Both the position numbers and the translations under genes were made by a program. DNA of 64,000 nt from Actinomyces urinae (lineage in GTDB: Bacteria > Actinomycetota > Actinomycetes > Actinomycetales > Actinomycetaceae), in assembly GCF_900119695.1 (NCBI RefSeq), contig NZ_LT632547.1, positions 1,116,001 through 1,180,000 on the forward strand, written 5' to 3'. The stretch's first letter is position 1. Every line of letters starts with the position of its first letter. Shown here in pieces: positions 43,081 to 52,129 of this stretch. The notes under the pieces were generated by a model. That model worked only from the letters and a program-made list of their open reading frames with translations. It was not told the origin of the DNA and did not search any database.

Positions 43081-43848
43081 ATGATGACAGACAACCTAAT
43101 GCAAGCGTTTTTGGAAACCACTTCTAAAAACCTGCTGAAGAGCTCAGACTCTGGCAGAATCACGTCTGTTCACAGGTCCAAAGCCACTATGGACGCGGTG
43201 AAAACCTACATACTTGACCATCAGCTCAAGCCCGGCGATCCGCTGCCCACGGAGATTCAGCTATGTGAAGACCTCGGTGTCTCCCGCTCCTCCGTGCGTG
43301 AAGCTATTCGCAAGCTCGAAGCCCTTGACATTGTGCGAGTTCAGCAAGGACGCGGCTCGTTCGTTGGTGAGATGTCACTTCAGCCGATGGTAGAGACATT
43401 GATTCTGCGCTACGCTCTCGATCATTTTGAGGGATCAGAATCCATGCGACACGTGGTGGCCATTCGCAGATACATCGATCTTGGAATGAGTAACAGCCTG
43501 GCTCGAGAGATGAAGGGAACCTCCAATCCGGAGCTAGAAAAGCTGGTTGAGGTGATGATCAAGAAGGCGGAGTCCGGACAGACCTACCTAGAAGAGGACA
43601 TTGCATTCCACAACGGGATCTCCTCCTACCTGGACAACAGCCTGCTAAATCAGTTGGTTGCGGCAATGTGGATGGTGCATCAGTCTTTCATTCCGGACAT
43701 GGAACATAGGATCAAGCAAGATCTGGTGTCCACAGCGAAGGCTCACGCTCTCATGTTAGAAACCGCTCAGGCTGGTGACGCTGACGCGTATCGCGATGCC
43801 GTATACGCACACTATGAGCCGCTTGCAAACATTCTTGATCTCAGCTGA
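43081..43848 (+). CDS. GntR-family regulator (FadR/FCD subfamily) of the sialic acid locus
   Basis: The 255-residue protein has a winged helix at about residues 33-100 (PTEIQLCEDLGVSRSSVREAI, then a GRGSFVG wing) and an all-helical C-terminal FCD domain with likely metal or ligand histidines (DIAFHNGI, AHAL, AHYEPL). FCD-type GntR regulators of sialic acid genes, such as NanR, respond to Neu5Ac or ManNAc derivatives. Its position between the importer operon and the sialidase supports this role. The frame starts with two ATGs (43081 and 43084). Confidence 0.82.
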   Translation: MMTDNLMQAFLETTSKNLLKSSDSGRITSVHRSKATMDAVKTYILDHQLKPGDPLPTEIQLCEDLGVSRSSVREAIRKLEALDIVRVQQGRGSFVGEMSLQPMVETLILRYALDHFEGSESMRHVVAIRRYIDLGMSNSLAREMKGTSNPELEKLVEVMIKKAESGQTYLEEDIAFHNGISSYLDNSLLNQLVAAMWMVHQSFIPDMEHRIKQDLVSTAKAHALMLETAQAGDADAYRDAVYAHYEPLANILDLS

Positions 43849-43870
43849 TTCAAGACAATGAACATTTCAC

Positions 43871-43901
43871 CGTGGCGCGCCCCGCTTGGGGTAGCGCCAC
43901 G
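43871..43901 (+). terminator. Hairpin between regulator and sialidase genes
   Basis: CGTGGCGC (43871-43878) pairs with GCGCCACG (43894-43901), with a further CCCC/GGGG inner stem. TTAATTT follows. It could attenuate readthrough from the regulator into the sialidase. Confidence 0.5.
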
Positions 43902-43918
43902 TTAATTTGAGGACAACG

Positions 43919-45994
43919 ATGATGATGCCCGGTAGCGTTTGGTTTTCGAAGTGGACTGGCGGTGCGGCCACCGTTATGAGCGGCCCCGACTGGACCCTCG
44001 GCGTGGATGGCGACTGCCTGGTGTTCTCGGGAGAGAAGCCAGGCCCCTTTCACTACGTGTTAGAGGACACGCGCCTGAAAGGCGAGCATACGGTTGCGCT
44101 TTATGCTGGTGGACCGACACGCATTTTCTTGGACGGATACGAGGTGTGGTCTACGCCTATAACCGTTAGTGATCCGGTGGATGCGGATTCTTCGATACAG
44201 GTGCCCACTAACGCTTATGAGGAGATTGCACGACTGGCAAAGCAAGGTAGCACGCTACCAAAGGCACTAGTTGAGTTTGCGGCAATGGAGCTCAGTGAAC
44301 GCGATGCCGCGCGCATTGGTGAGGTGCGTGAATGGGCGGTACACGCGCGCTTCCGGGTGCGCGGAGAAGGCCAGTACGGCACCGTGTTTGCCGCCCAAAA
44401 CCGGGGTAAACCCACACTGTCTGCTTTCGTTTGTAAAGAGGGCATCCGAGTGGAGCTCCCCGCAACAGATACGCGGGTAGAGTGTGATGGCCGTTGGTCC
44501 GATGGGCGCTGGCACGACCTCGTAGTCGCATTTGGAGGCGGAGCTATTGAGGTTTTTGTGGACGGCTGGATGACGGGTCATGTTCCTGGTTCCGCGCCCC
44601 ACCTTGATCGCTTCGTGATTGGGCAATCTCCACGCGGCGAACGCCTGATGGGCGAGGTTGGTCGCGGCGGCATATACCCGGCATTGAACGACCAGCAGGT
44701 TGCGGCGCTGAGCCGACGCGCCCCCGTGTTGCAAAACCCCGTGTTCGACCTCTTCCCAAACGGGATTTTTCACAGAATTCCCAGCCTGTTACACCACAGC
44801 AGTGGACGCCTGGTAGCGTTCGCAGATGCGCGCCATGGTCTGCCAAACGATTCTCCGAATGTAACCGAGATTGTCACCTCGTTTTCAGATGATGAGGGCG
44901 CCACGTGGTCTGATACGCAGACTATTGCGGGCTATCCGTCAAACCCTAAGGAACCGATTTCGGTTACGGACCCGGCGTGCGTGGAGGATGCGAAGGGCCG
45001 TATTCACTTACTGTTTGACCTGTATCCAGCCGGCATTGGCTTGTTGAATTCGCAGCCGGGTCACGGCCATGATGGCAAGGACCTGCTACTGCGAGCGAAG
45101 GACGAGCAGGAGTTTTTGATACCCGGAGGTTGGCCGCAGCGGCCAACGCCGGTGGTGACACGTAGCGGTGAACCCACCGAGTTTGTTGCCGAAGCCGGCC
45201 CGCAAATTCTTGGAAGGGGCCCGCTAACGGTAGTTCCAACGGGGCACATCGCTATCGTGACGTCCGCGGATAGGGGTGAAACCTGGTCAAGTCCTCGCCT
45301 AATAACTGCCGAGGTTAAAGACGAGTGGATGACGTTCCTGGGAATCGGACCGGGCGCGGGAATTTGCTTGCGCCGTGGAAAGAACGCGGGCCGCCTGTTG
45401 GTGCCGGTGTATTTTTCAAACGAGGATGCCTCGCAGTTCTCGGCCGCCGTAATCTACTCCGATGACCACGGCCAAACATGGCAACGTTCCGGTTCCACCA
45501 ATGACGCGCGCATGGTAGACGGGAAGCAGGTGGATCCGCGCCGCTTCACTAATCCCGCGGCAACGATGTCAGAGTCCGCGATAGTTGAGCTACCCGATGG
45601 CTCCGTTGTGATGTTTTCGAGGTCGCAACGCCCGTTCATCCAACGCGCGGTTTCGCGAGACGGGGGTCTAACTTGGGGCGAGGTCACGGAAGAGACGCAG
45701 ATTTCGGAGATCTTCTGTCAACCCGCAGCAGTGGCCAAGGGGGATTTCGTGTACTTCGCCAACGCGTCGCGAATGCTGCCCTACCGAGGCTGCGGAACAC
45801 TGTACCGAGCCAGCGCGCAAAGCCTCACTAGCACAGGAGCGAAGCCGAATTGGGTCAAGCTAGCGATCAATCCGCGCCATCACGGCTATCAGAGCATCGT
45901 TGCCCTCGAAAAGGGCATCGGCATGCTGTGGGAGCGAGAAACGGCGGGCGTTTGGTTCAGTTTCATCCCCTTTTCCCTCTTCCCAGGCCAATAA
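43919..45994 (+). CDS. Sialidase (GH33) with N-terminal lectin-like domain, no signal peptide
   Basis: The 691-residue protein has the FRIP-type motif HRIP (285-288), four Asp boxes (SDDEGATW near 323-330, SADRGETW 449-456, SDDHGQTW 514-521, SRDGGLTW 579-586) and a likely nucleophile Y657 in GYQSIV. Residues 120-265 look like a laminin-G/CBM40-type lectin domain. It releases terminal sialic acid from glycans. Unlike most bacterial sialidases it shows no signal peptide, no membrane anchor and no LPXTG, which suggests a cytoplasmic enzyme acting on imported sialosides, or unusual export. The ATG at 43919 has GAGGAC upstream. Confidence 0.9.
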   Translation: MMMPGSVWFSKWTGGAATVMSGPDWTLGVDGDCLVFSGEKPGPFHYVLEDTRLKGEHTVALYAGGPTRIFLDGYEVWSTPITVSDPVDADSSIQVPTNAYEEIARLAKQGSTLPKALVEFAAMELSERDAARIGEVREWAVHARFRVRGEGQYGTVFAAQNRGKPTLSAFVCKEGIRVELPATDTRVECDGRWSDGRWHDLVVAFGGGAIEVFVDGWMTGHVPGSAPHLDRFVIGQSPRGERLMGEVGRGGIYPALNDQQVAALSRRAPVLQNPVFDLFPNGIFHRIPSLLHHSSGRLVAFADARHGLPNDSPNVTEIVTSFSDDEGATWSDTQTIAGYPSNPKEPISVTDPACVEDAKGRIHLLFDLYPAGIGLLNSQPGHGHDGKDLLLRAKDEQEFLIPGGWPQRPTPVVTRSGEPTEFVAEAGPQILGRGPLTVVPTGHIAIVTSADRGETWSSPRLITAEVKDEWMTFLGIGPGAGICLRRGKNAGRLLVPVYFSNEDASQFSAAVIYSDDHGQTWQRSGSTNDARMVDGKQVDPRRFTNPAATMSESAIVELPDGSVVMFSRSQRPFIQRAVSRDGGLTWGEVTEETQISEIFCQPAAVAKGDFVYFANASRMLPYRGCGTLYRASAQSLTSTGAKPNWVKLAINPRHHGYQSIVALEKGIGMLWERETAGVWFSFIPFSLFPGQ

Positions 45995-46111
45995 ATGAGG
46001 GCTGGGCGCGACACGCGCATGATTACCGAGCGCGGAATTGAAAATTTCGGCCAACCACAAAGTAATATGCTCATAAAGATCTAACTAACGCGAAGCCAAA
46101 GAGGGCGCCCT

Positions 46112-47116
46112 ATGAACGCACACCCCACTAGAACTTTCATAATGCAGATACTGCGATTACTGGTCTGGGTGATTATCGCCGTTGCGCTAGTTAAGTTCGC
46201 GTTCTTTCCAAACCAACAGAAGGCGCCGGATTTGGCGGGAGATGGGGACTTCGCGTTCCCCACTACGCAGGTAACGCGCTCCGATATTTCCCACGAGGTC
46301 ACGCTAGACGCGTCAGTCGTGCGTAACAAGTCGGAGACGGTGAAGGCAACGGCGCAGGGAACCGTCGTGTGGATGTTTGTTGAGGACGGCGCAAAGGTAA
46401 ACGCGGGCGATCGTATTATGCAGATCATGCAAAAGGTAGTTCCTGAAACTCCCGATCCCGGCCCCGATGGTGAAGCGGGGCCGCCCCCCGCCGCGGTTGT
46501 GACCTACCACGACGTGGTTGCGGCCTCGCCCGGCACGATTTCTTTGGATGCCCTCATCGACCAACAGGTTGAGGTTGGCACACCCGTTGCAACTATCGTG
46601 CCCGACACGTTCCACGCGGAAGTTCCCGTGACGCCCGATCAGTTGTATTCGCTTCAGGGCGTTCCCGAGGAGGCCGAGCTGGCCGTCACCGGCGGCCCCG
46701 CACCGTTCAAGTGCACCGGTCTTAAAACCGTGACCGGCTCCCCGGTTAAAAAAGAGGGCGAAGAGCAAAGCAACTCCGGCCCTCAGCTTCGCTGCGATAT
46801 TCCCGAATCAGAGCTCGTGTTTGACGGTGTTAAAGCCAAGCTAATCATTCATGGCGGCGAAGCCAAAAACGCCCTCGTCGTACCGGTTACGGCTGTAGAA
46901 GGTCGCTACCAGAAGGGCACGGTCTACCTCCCCACGGATGACATCACGCAAAAGCCCGAAAAGGTTGAGGTGAAGCTCGGCATTTCAGATGGCTACCTCA
47001 TTGAAATCAAAGAGGGCCTAACGGAAGGACAGGAGATTTTGGAGTTCGTCCCCCGCCAGGACAACCAGAATAATGATCCGGCTGGTGACGACATGGGCGC
47101 GGGTGGAGTCGGTTAA
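46112..47116 (+). CDS. MacA/HlyD-like membrane fusion protein
   Basis: The 334-residue protein has an N-terminal membrane segment (about residues 13-32) and then a lipoyl/barrel-sandwich arrangement: TVVWMFVEDGAKVNAGDRI early and SPGTISLDALIDQQVEVGTPV later, with a beta-barrel and KAKLIIHGGEA segment after. It would bridge the MacB-like ABC transporter encoded next. It lacks the long coiled-coil hairpin of Gram-negative MacA, as expected for a single-membrane organism. Spacing to the ATPase gene is 3 bases. Confidence 0.8.
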   Translation: MNAHPTRTFIMQILRLLVWVIIAVALVKFAFFPNQQKAPDLAGDGDFAFPTTQVTRSDISHEVTLDASVVRNKSETVKATAQGTVVWMFVEDGAKVNAGDRIMQIMQKVVPETPDPGPDGEAGPPPAAVVTYHDVVAASPGTISLDALIDQQVEVGTPVATIVPDTFHAEVPVTPDQLYSLQGVPEEAELAVTGGPAPFKCTGLKTVTGSPVKKEGEEQSNSGPQLRCDIPESELVFDGVKAKLIIHGGEAKNALVVPVTAVEGRYQKGTVYLPTDDITQKPEKVEVKLGISDGYLIEIKEGLTEGQEILEFVPRQDNQNNDPAGDDMGAGGVG

Positions 47117-47119
47117 ACC

Positions 47120-47854
47120 GTGTTAGAACTTACCGGCGTAACCAGAACGGTCACTCTTCAAAACGGCAATCCCCTCCCGATTTTGCGCGGGGTTGACCTA
47201 ACCGTGTCCGCACGCGATCACATTTCTATTGTCGGCCAGTCCGGAACGGGAAAGTCGACGCTACTGAACATTATCGGCATGTTGGATTTACCTGATTCGG
47301 GTACGTACATTTTTGCCGGCAAGGACGTAGCTAAGCTCTCCGAAAGCAAACGTGCGGCTCTGCGCGGCAGCTCATTTGGTTTCGTATTCCAACAGTTCAA
47401 CCTGTTCAATGCGCGCACGGCCCTAGAGAACGTCGAGGTGCCGCTGCTGTATTCGTCCTCTACGAAAACGCTGTTGCGCCGCTCAAGTTTGGCTGCAGAA
47501 ATGCTCGAGCTTGTGGGCCTAGGGGACCGTTTAGAGGCGATGCCCAGCCAGCTGTCGGGTGGCGAGCAGCAGCGCGTTGCGATTGCTCGCGCCCTCGTAC
47601 GCAGACCAAAAGTGATCCTCGCGGACGAACCCACCGGCGCCCTCGACCTGCAAACCGGCAGCATGGTGATGGACCTGCTGGAGCGAGTGGCAGCAGAGAT
47701 GAACTCCGCCCTCATCATCATTTCGCACGACATGCAGGTGGCGGCTCGCGCGAAGCAGATTTATCAGATTTCCGAGGGCGTCCTGGTTGAACGTAGCCAC
47801 GAGCAGGTAAACGATGCTTTAGCTACCCGGTCTTTGGAGGTGGAGGCGCAGTGA
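47120..47854 (+). CDS. ABC transporter ATPase, MacB/LolD type
   Basis: The 244-residue ATPase has Walker [10 protein letters not shown], the [27 protein letters not shown]-loop region, LSGGEQQR signature and [10 protein letters not shown] Walker B, typical of MacB/LolD/FtsE-like ATPases. It drives the permease encoded immediately downstream, with which it overlaps by 4 bases (GTGA). The start is GTG. Confidence 0.92.
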   Translation: MLELTGVTRTVTLQNGNPLPILRGVDLTVSARDHISIVGQSGTGKSTLLNIIGMLDLPDSGTYIFAGKDVAKLSESKRAALRGSSFGFVFQQFNLFNARTALENVEVPLLYSSSTKTLLRRSSLAAEMLELVGLGDRLEAMPSQLSGGEQQRVAIARALVRRPKVILADEPTGALDLQTGSMVMDLLERVAAEMNSALIIISHDMQVAARAKQIYQISEGVLVERSHEQVNDALATRSLEVEAQ

Positions 47855-49230
47855 ATAAGGTTTTGAGCGCCCTCATCGAGGCCTGGGGCGAAATCAAGAT
47901 TAACAAGGGTCGGTTTGTGCTATCGCTAACGGGTGTGGCCGTGGCCGTCTGGGCAATGGCCACCGTCCTGGCGCTAGGTTCGATAGCGCTTGCAACCGAT
48001 GAGTATTTCCAAACTATCTCGGGAAACAGGCCAGGTGTTCTCACCTTCCAGGCCACGCCTTCAAGCGGTGACGGCGCCAATCCAGAAAGCAAGTTTGGCC
48101 CCTACGGCCCCTACGGTCCCGCTGGTTACGACACCGGGTCTGGTCAGCCGCAGTTTGGCAAGAGCGCCGAGCTCGTAGAAGATTCCACCGGTACGCGCAC
48201 AAGTAAGTTCGGGGCAGCCGCGCGGGAGGCCATGGCGGACCTGAAGGTCACCAACTGGTCGCGTTCGGTGAGCGTATCTCCGAACATACGCACCTCCTCG
48301 TGGTCCTCCAAATGCGATTACAGCAAGGAAGACTGCTACGAAAAGCAGGTGGATCTAAAAGGCGTTGACCCCATTTACTTCAAGTTTTTTGCACGCCAGC
48401 TTTTGGTGGGGCGGTTTATTAATGACGCTGACGCTATGCTGCAGATGAACCCTGTTGTGATCAACGAGAAGCTATGGGACAACATGGGCAGGCCCAACCC
48501 GCTTAACTATCCGCGCATAATTGTTGAGGGCGATCCTGGCTTAACCCTTACCGTCGTGGGCGTTGTAAAAGGCCAAACGCGGTGGGATCAAAACGAGATT
48601 TTCATGCACTACGACGGCTTTATTGGTTCCCAACCCCGTCTTGCCGCAGGACAAAACGATATCCCGAATCTCGAATCTGGCGAGCTTCGCGCCTTGGTTC
48701 CCGTTGGTGAAGAAGAGCATGCGAATGATGTTGTGTTAGCCACGCTGAAATCTCGGCTTGGGCCTAACTGGCAGGTGGATGGCTACTGGTCTGGCGAACA
48801 GTCCGATGTGGGCGAGGGGCAGCGAGCAATCATTACAACCATCGTCTCCATCATTGGTGGCATTGTGATCATGCTGGGCGCATTCGGTTTGCTAACCGTT
48901 TCGATTGTGACGGTTCGCCAGCGCATTCGCGAGATTGGCATCAGGCGTGCGATGGGCGCATCCGCTCGGCGCGTGTTCTTCTCCGTATTCCTCGAATCCG
49001 TAGTGGCTACTACGGCCGCCGGCTTTACGGGCGTGCTGCTATCGATCCTCACTATCCGGCTTGCCCCTAGCGATTGGTTGGATTTCCCGATCCCGATCTC
49101 TTCCATCCCGTACCCCATGACCGCCGCCCTTCTGGGCGTCCTCATCGCGGCGGGTGTGGGAGCTCTTGCAGGCATCATTCCCGCGGCCATCGCGGTAAGG
49201 GTAAAACCGATCGACGCGATCAGGTACTAG
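47851..49230 (+). CDS. ABC permease, MacB type (FtsX domain)
   Basis: The 459-residue permease has one N-terminal membrane helix, a large extracytoplasmic MacB-PCD-like domain (about 45-310) and three C-terminal helices of the FtsX fold, with RQRIREIGIRRAMGASARRV between the first two. The outer domain holds a short FGPYGPYGPAGYD repeat and a pair of Cys residues (CDYSKEDCYE). The system probably exports a peptide or lipid, or transmits a mechanical signal; the substrate is unknown. A strong terminator follows. Confidence 0.9.
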   Translation: MNKVLSALIEAWGEIKINKGRFVLSLTGVAVAVWAMATVLALGSIALATDEYFQTISGNRPGVLTFQATPSSGDGANPESKFGPYGPYGPAGYDTGSGQPQFGKSAELVEDSTGTRTSKFGAAAREAMADLKVTNWSRSVSVSPNIRTSSWSSKCDYSKEDCYEKQVDLKGVDPIYFKFFARQLLVGRFINDADAMLQMNPVVINEKLWDNMGRPNPLNYPRIIVEGDPGLTLTVVGVVKGQTRWDQNEIFMHYDGFIGSQPRLAAGQNDIPNLESGELRALVPVGEEEHANDVVLATLKSRLGPNWQVDGYWSGEQSDVGEGQRAIITTIVSIIGGIVIMLGAFGLLTVSIVTVRQRIREIGIRRAMGASARRVFFSVFLESVVATTAAGFTGVLLSILTIRLAPSDWLDFPIPISSIPYPMTAALLGVLIAAGVGALAGIIPAAIAVRVKPIDAIRY

Positions 49231-49245
49231 CAACTAACAGCGTTT

Positions 49246-49289
49246 GGCCCGCTTACCCCGATACTTATCGGAATGTAAGCGGGCCTTTT
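49246..49289 (+). terminator. Rho-independent terminator of MacAB-like operon
   Basis: GGCCCGCTTAC (49246-49256) pairs with GTAAGCGGGCC (49275-49285), with an inner CCGAT/ATCGG stem and TTTT at the end. Confidence 0.85.
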
Positions 49290-49310
49290 CACTGTTCTGG
49301 ATGGGATTCG

Positions 49311-50294
49311 CTAAACAAACTGGTTGACCCACGAAGCCTGTTTTAGGAAGTGGTGTAGGCCGCCGCCATCGTGCCCGGCGTAGGGGTACACCTCCATTTC
49401 GGCGGGCGCGTTATAAACGTTGTAAGCCGCATATGTGGTTGAGGGCGGCACCGTCACGTCCATCATGCCGAGGCTGAACAGTGCCGGGGCCTGGGCAATG
49501 CGAGCAAAGTTCACGCCGTCAAAATAGTTCAGTACTTGCTCGTAGTGGTCTACGCGGCCCGGGTGAGTGTTAAAGAAGCGCGCTAGTTCGCGATACGGAT
49601 TGTCATCCGTGAGGTCAACTCCGCGCATAATGTAACAGAATCCAGCTACATCTGGCATGGAGGCACGCACGCGATCATGAAGGGCCCCCGCCGCGATGGA
49701 CAGGTAGCCACCCTGGGACGCGCCCGTAACGAACACCCGTGACTTATCCACAAACGGAAGCTCCAACGCAGTATCCACAACCATTACCGCGTCGGTTACC
49801 AGCCTGCGAAAATAGTACTCCTCCTTGTTTTCAATCCCGTTCGCCATGAAGCCGCGAGCGTGAGGAGAAGCTGGATGAGGATCCGGCGTGGCAGCGTATC
49901 CTCCAAAATCCCCGCCCTGCCCGCGCGAGTCCATCGACAGGTGCACGTAGCCGGCCATAGGCCAGTGCGGGTAGGCGCCAGGGATTCCTCGTCCCCCTCC
50001 ATATCCGTGATACTGCACCATGATTGGCAGATCATTTTGCTGCATGAAACCTGCCGGCCCGGACAGCCAGCCACGGATTGGATCCCCCATAAAACCGGGG
50101 AATTCGAGATCGTAATACTCCACCTGCTTATACGGGGTGTCAAGTGCGGTAAGCGAATAAACAAGGCCGCCTTGAGCGACCTTCTGGCGGGTTTGCGCCA
50201 GCGTGTCTTCCCAAAACGAGGTGAAGTCAGAAGGCATGTGCACGTCGGGTTGGAACGTGCGCATCTCGGTCAAAGTCAGATCTGTAAGTGCCAC
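49311..50294 (-). CDS. Carbohydrate esterase family 7 (acetylxylan esterase/AXE1-like)
   Basis: The 327-residue alpha/beta hydrolase has the CE7 motifs RGQGG (124-128), GASQGG with nucleophile S193, and catalytic D279 (MMDVTVPP) and H308 (AGHDGGG). CE7 enzymes deacetylate small acetylated sugars and oligosaccharides in the cytoplasm. It faces away from nanK across about 120 bases, so removal of O-acetyl groups from sialic acid is a reasonable guess. It has no signal peptide. Confidence 0.88.
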   Translation of the reverse strand: MALTDLTLTEMRTFQPDVHMPSDFTSFWEDTLAQTRQKVAQGGLVYSLTALDTPYKQVEYYDLEFPGFMGDPIRGWLSGPAGFMQQNDLPIMVQYHGYGGGRGIPGAYPHWPMAGYVHLSMDSRGQGGDFGGYAATPDPHPASPHARGFMANGIENKEEYYFRRLVTDAVMVVDTALELPFVDKSRVFVTGASQGGYLSIAAGALHDRVRASMPDVAGFCYIMRGVDLTDDNPYRELARFFNTHPGRVDHYEQVLNYFDGVNFARIAQAPALFSLGMMDVTVPPSTTYAAYNVYNAPAEMEVYPYAGHDGGGLHHFLKQASWVNQFV

Positions 50295-50415
50295 CCCACC
50301 AGATTAACGCTCGCCCGCGAGTGCGATTCCATTTTCAAGACCAACGCCTCTTTCATCAGATGTCTTATTTGTTAATATTTGAGAGAAACATTTTGTGCAC
50401 GCAAAGGAGCCAACG

Positions 50416-51399
50416 GTGGCACTATCCTCCTCAATACTTGCAACCAGTGCCCGGCGTTTCATCGCCATAGACATTGGCGGCACCAAAATAGCGTCCGCCA
50501 TCGTCGAACTTGCCGGCGATCTTCCCCGTGTTAGCAACAAGTCCGAGGTTCCCACCCCTGCCCAATCCGGCTCCAAGGCTGTAGTTGAGGCCGTGTTTGA
50601 ATCTGTTCGACGTTGCCTCGCCATCGAAAATGAAGCCCCCGCGGCTATAGGCATTGCATCTGCCGGTGTTGTGAACACTGAAACCGGCGCGATCATTTCC
50701 GCAACGGATTTGATTAAGGGATGGGCGGGCACGCCACTGGCAAAGCTGGTTGAGGAAGAGTTTGGTTTGCCCGTGGCCGCGTTGAACGACGTGCACGCTC
50801 ACGCGTTTGGAGAATGCACGTTCGGAGCGGGTAAAGGCTACGATTCCGTTCTTGCGGTGGCCGTTGGCACCGGCATTGGCGGGGCTATTGTTGTAGGCGA
50901 TGAGCTCCACATGGGTGCGCACTTCGCCGCTGGACACGTTGGCCACGTCCCCCACCCTCTCGCGGCCGGTTTCCTCTGTTCGTGCGGCGCTAGTGGACAC
51001 ATCGAGTCCGTTGCGTCCGGTACCGGCCAGGTTGATCTTTACAATGCGCGCACAAGTGCGAATGAGGACCGGGCCAGGAGCGGGCGGGAAATCACTCAGC
51101 GCGCGCAGGATGGCGAGGCCCTTGCCAGGCAGGTTCTGGCCGACTCTGGCGCCGGACTGGGAGATGCTATTGCGGGGATCGCGAACTGTGTTGACCCTCA
51201 GGCCGTGGTGCTATCAGGTTCGGTCACAAGATCGGGCGAGATCTGGTGGTCCGCCCTCAAGAACGCATTCCAAGCTGGCGCCCTGCCCATTCTTAAAGAA
51301 ATCGAAATACTTGAAGGCACGCTCGGATCTGACGCTCCCCTACTTGGCGCCACTACCTGGGCCGCTTCCAAACTTGCAGGAGTAAAAAATGAACGATAG
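50416..51399 (+). CDS. nanK: N-acetylmannosamine kinase, ROK family
   Basis: The 327-residue protein has the ATP motif DIGGTK (19-24), a catalytic LND segment and GHVGHVPHP. The ROK zinc signature reads CSCGASGHIE, with His in place of the third Cys. Followed directly by nanE (11-base overlap) it should phosphorylate ManNAc. The GTG at 50416 is chosen because AAAGGAG lies 6 bases upstream; the frame extends to 50395 without support. Confidence 0.88.
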   Translation: MALSSSILATSARRFIAIDIGGTKIASAIVELAGDLPRVSNKSEVPTPAQSGSKAVVEAVFESVRRCLAIENEAPAAIGIASAGVVNTETGAIISATDLIKGWAGTPLAKLVEEEFGLPVAALNDVHAHAFGECTFGAGKGYDSVLAVAVGTGIGGAIVVGDELHMGAHFAAGHVGHVPHPLAAGFLCSCGASGHIESVASGTGQVDLYNARTSANEDRARSGREITQRAQDGEALARQVLADSGAGLGDAIAGIANCVDPQAVVLSGSVTRSGEIWWSALKNAFQAGALPILKEIEILEGTLGSDAPLLGATTWAASKLAGVKNER

Positions 51400-52087
51400 A
51401 GCAAACACCCTTCTACAGCAGATCAAAGGCGGCCTTGTAGTCTCGGTTCAGGCCTACCCAGGCGAGCCGATGCGCCACCCCGAAACAATGGCACAGATTG
51501 CGCTCGCGGCACAGCAGGGCGGGGCGGTAGCTATTCGCTGCCAGGGCCTAGCCGATATTTCCGCGATTCGCGGCCAGGTGGACGTACCCGTAATCGGTCT
51601 GTGGAAAGACGGCCACGACGGCGTATTCATCACCCCCACGTTGCGCCACGCGCGTGCTTGCATGATGGCCGGAGCCGACATTGTTGCTCTTGATGCCACG
51701 CGTCGCCCCCGCCCGGATGGTCTAACCTACGCAGAAACTGTTGCGGCCCTGCACGATGAGGGCGCCGTTGTGATGGCTGATTGCGGGTCTTTTGAGGACG
51801 CAGTTATGGCCGCCGAGGCCGGCAGTGACATTCTCTCCACAACCCTTTCGGGATACACGGGTGAACGCCCCAAAACCGATGGCCCCGACTTTGAAGTGCT
51901 CCACCGCATCGTCGAGGAGTTCCCCAATCATCCCGTACTGTGCGAGGGCCGTATCCACACGGTTGATCAAGCCCGCCAGGTAATGGAAGCGGGGGCTTGG
52001 GCGGCCGTGGTTGGCACCGCAATCACGCACCCCACGTCAATCACCAAGTGGTTTGCCGCTGCCGTCCAAGAGGGCGCGGCCAAGTAG
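51389..52087 (+). CDS. nanE: N-acetylmannosamine-6-phosphate 2-epimerase
   Basis: The 232-residue TIM-barrel protein has the NanE motifs LWKDGHDG, DATRRPRPDG, ADCGSFEDA and CEGRIHTVDQARQVMEAGA, with a phosphate loop VVGTAITHP. It converts ManNAc-6-P to GlcNAc-6-P. It overlaps nanK by 11 bases. The nagA/nagB steps needed to reach fructose-6-phosphate are not in this window. Confidence 0.95.
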   Translation: MNDRANTLLQQIKGGLVVSVQAYPGEPMRHPETMAQIALAAQQGGAVAIRCQGLADISAIRGQVDVPVIGLWKDGHDGVFITPTLRHARACMMAGADIVALDATRRPRPDGLTYAETVAALHDEGAVVMADCGSFEDAVMAAEAGSDILSTTLSGYTGERPKTDGPDFEVLHRIVEEFPNHPVLCEGRIHTVDQARQVMEAGAWAAVVGTAITHPTSITKWFAAAVQEGAAK

Positions 52088-52096
52088 CTAACAAAA

Positions 52097-52127
52097 GCCG
52101 GTAGCGGGATGCCGCTACCGGCTTTTT
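52097..52127 (+). terminator. Rho-independent terminator after nanE
   Basis: GCCGGTAGCGG (52097-52107) pairs perfectly with CCGCTACCGGC (52112-52122) around GATG, followed by TTTTT. Flanking AAAA also pairs with the T-run, so it may act from the ridA side too. Confidence 0.9.
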
Positions 52128-52129
52128 GC

